Assembly (NCBI GenBank): GCA_030604735.1
Contig: JAUVVG010000029.1
Coordinates: 1 to 47,683, forward strand
Source: Azoarcus sp.
GTDB lineage: Bacteria > Pseudomonadota > Gammaproteobacteria > Burkholderiales > Rhodocyclaceae
Direction of reading: 5' to 3'
DNA length: 47,683 nt
Numbering within the stretch: position 1 is the stretch's first letter; each line of letters starts with the position of its first letter. A model generated the notes under the pieces. The model was not told the DNA's origin, did not search any database, and was given only the letters and a program-made list of their open reading frames with translations. Below, in pieces: positions 46,748-47,683 of the stretch. The position numbers and the translations under genes were made by a program.

Positions 46748-47683
46748 TTGTCCCTGACCGTTCTCGGCCTTTCCGGCGCACTCACCCACGACCCTTCCGC
46801 AGCGCTTTACATCGACGGCAAACTGGTCGCGGCGGCCGAGGAAGAGCGCTTCGTGCGCGACAAGCACGCCAAGAACCGCATGCCCTACGAGTCGGCCAGG
46901 TTCTGCCTCGATTTCGCCGGCATCAAGCCCAAGGACGTCACCGCGGTGGCGATCCCTTTCGCGCCGATCAGCCTGTTCGGCCCGGCGCGTTGGCACTATG
47001 CCAAGCGCTACTGGTACGCGCCGGACCGCGGCCTGGACGCCATCCTGATGGGCAACCGTCGCTTCTACCGCTACAAGAAGCGCATCGAATGGTGTCTGCT
47101 ACAGCTCGGCTTCGATCTCGCCAGAACCGAGATCGTGCCGGTCGAGCACCACCTCACCCACGCCTCCAGCGCCTACCACTGCTCCGGCTTCACCGAGAAG
47201 ACCGCGATCATGGGCATCGACGGCAAGGGTGAGTACGCCACCACCTTCTTCGGCTACGGCGAGCACGGCAAGATCCACAAGATCAAGGAGTTCTTCGACC
47301 CGGATTCCCTCGGTGGCCTCTACGGTGCGATCACCGAATACCTCGGCTTCGAGATGCTCGACGGCGAATACAAGGTCATGGGCATGGCGCCCTATGGCGA
47401 CCCCACCCGCTACGACTTCTCGCGCCTGGCCAAGTTCGAGAACGGCGAACTCGTCATCAACACCGACTACGCCAACGTGATTGGCCTGCGCCGCTACAAG
47501 GAAAAGGGCAAGGGCTTCTACTTCTCGCCCAAGCTGATCGACTGGCTCGGCCCCAGGCGCGAAGGCGACATCGCCGACGACCCCTACATCCACTACGCCG
47601 CGAGCATGCAAAAGCTGTTCGAAGACCTCGCGCTGCAGATGATGGACCACTACCTGGGCGACATCCTGCGCGAGACCGGCAAG
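46748..47683 (+). CDS. Carbamoyltransferase (NodU/CmcH family), 5' part
   Basis: The frame starts at TTG 46748, seven bases after AAGAGG, and stays open to the window end (312 codons). The product begins MSLTVLGLSGALTHDPSAALYIDGKLVAAAEEERF, the Kae1-like N-terminal domain of NodU/CmcH carbamoyltransferases, with the metal-binding HHLTHASSAYHCSGF and IDGKGEYATT ATP-site segments. These enzymes transfer carbamoyl from carbamoyl phosphate via carbamoyl adenylate to sugars, antibiotics or other hydroxyls. The usual length is about 550-600 residues, so roughly half is missing at the edge. The acceptor depends on genes beyond the window. Confidence 0.9.
   Translation, partial: MSLTVLGLSGALTHDPSAALYIDGKLVAAAEEERFVRDKHAKNRMPYESARFCLDFAGIKPKDVTAVAIPFAPISLFGPARWHYAKRYWYAPDRGLDAILMGNRRFYRYKKRIEWCLLQLGFDLARTEIVPVEHHLTHASSAYHCSGFTEKTAIMGIDGKGEYATTFFGYGEHGKIHKIKEFFDPDSLGGLYGAITEYLGFEMLDGEYKVMGMAPYGDPTRYDFSRLAKFENGELVINTDYANVIGLRRYKEKGKGFYFSPKLIDWLGPRREGDIADDPYIHYAASMQKLFEDLALQMMDHYLGDILRETGK

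Overview
The window is a dense, GC-rich, almost entirely chromosomal stretch of housekeeping genes from a proteobacterium. Gene orders such as nadD-rsfS-rlmH-maf-rng, metK-acyltransferase-acyltransferase-dapF-DUF484-xerC and thrB-DUF2782-(LOG)-polA, together with a BPSS1780-family membrane protein and an ahcY preceded by an SAH riboswitch, point to a betaproteobacterium, most likely Rhodocyclales-like (Azoarcus/Thauera type). This placement is inference from gene order and family content, not from a search. I found no rRNA, tRNA, CRISPR array, prophage or complete insertion sequence.

Layout. 96-3036: leucine catabolism (3-methylcrotonyl-CoA carboxylase biotin subunit, HMG-CoA lyase). 3280-4594: two tiny DUF1289 proteins and a metallo-beta-lactamase-fold hydrolase in one overlapping run. 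4684-7264: rapZ, NusG-II and Gx-transporter membrane proteins, periplasmic histidine phosphatase. 7307-10639 (minus): dienelactone hydrolase-like exported protein, coiled-coil protein, Na/Pi cotransporter with PhoU tail. 10852-16652: peroxidase-related protein, ruvC, EamA exporter, yebC, a secreted pseudo-metallopeptidase and a HerA-like ATPase. 16780-25291 (minus): the methyl cycle (metF, ahcY, metK) with tlyA, a GNAT/nitrilase pair and a Ca/Na antiporter. 25700-32224 (plus): two lipid A-type acyltransferases, dapF, DUF484, xerC, a winged-helix protein and rlmI. 32232-36114 (minus): ruvB, a small ribbon-helix-helix module, ruvA and a UbiA-type prenyltransferase. 36128-43491 (minus): rng-maf-rlmH-rsfS-nadD, BPSS1780, thrB, DUF2782, LOG. 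43580-47683 (plus): polA and the 5' part of a carbamoyltransferase, possibly the edge of a polysaccharide locus.

The methionine/SAM genes form a functional set: MetF supplies methyl groups, MetK makes SAM, AhcY recycles SAH under an SAH-sensing leader, and metK has its own leader with a terminator-like hairpin after a good sigma-70 promoter.

The unusual content lies between, and once inside, the genes. (1) Three copies (about 11.5, 22.3 and 42.3 kb) of a roughly 185-bp long-hairpin element have a nearly identical 129-130-nt core, but outer arms that differ completely between copies while staying self-complementary within each copy; one internal hairpin also shows compensatory change. I do not recognise this element and consider it the best candidate for something undescribed. 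(2) A large set of REP-like palindromes (GTRGGAGC...GCGAA) has stems that differ by compensatory changes; two paired units sit in frame inside polA. (3) A ribbon-helix-helix/coiled-coil gene pair with its own promoter and two palindromic operator candidates lies between ruvA and ruvB, while ruvC is about 20 kb away.
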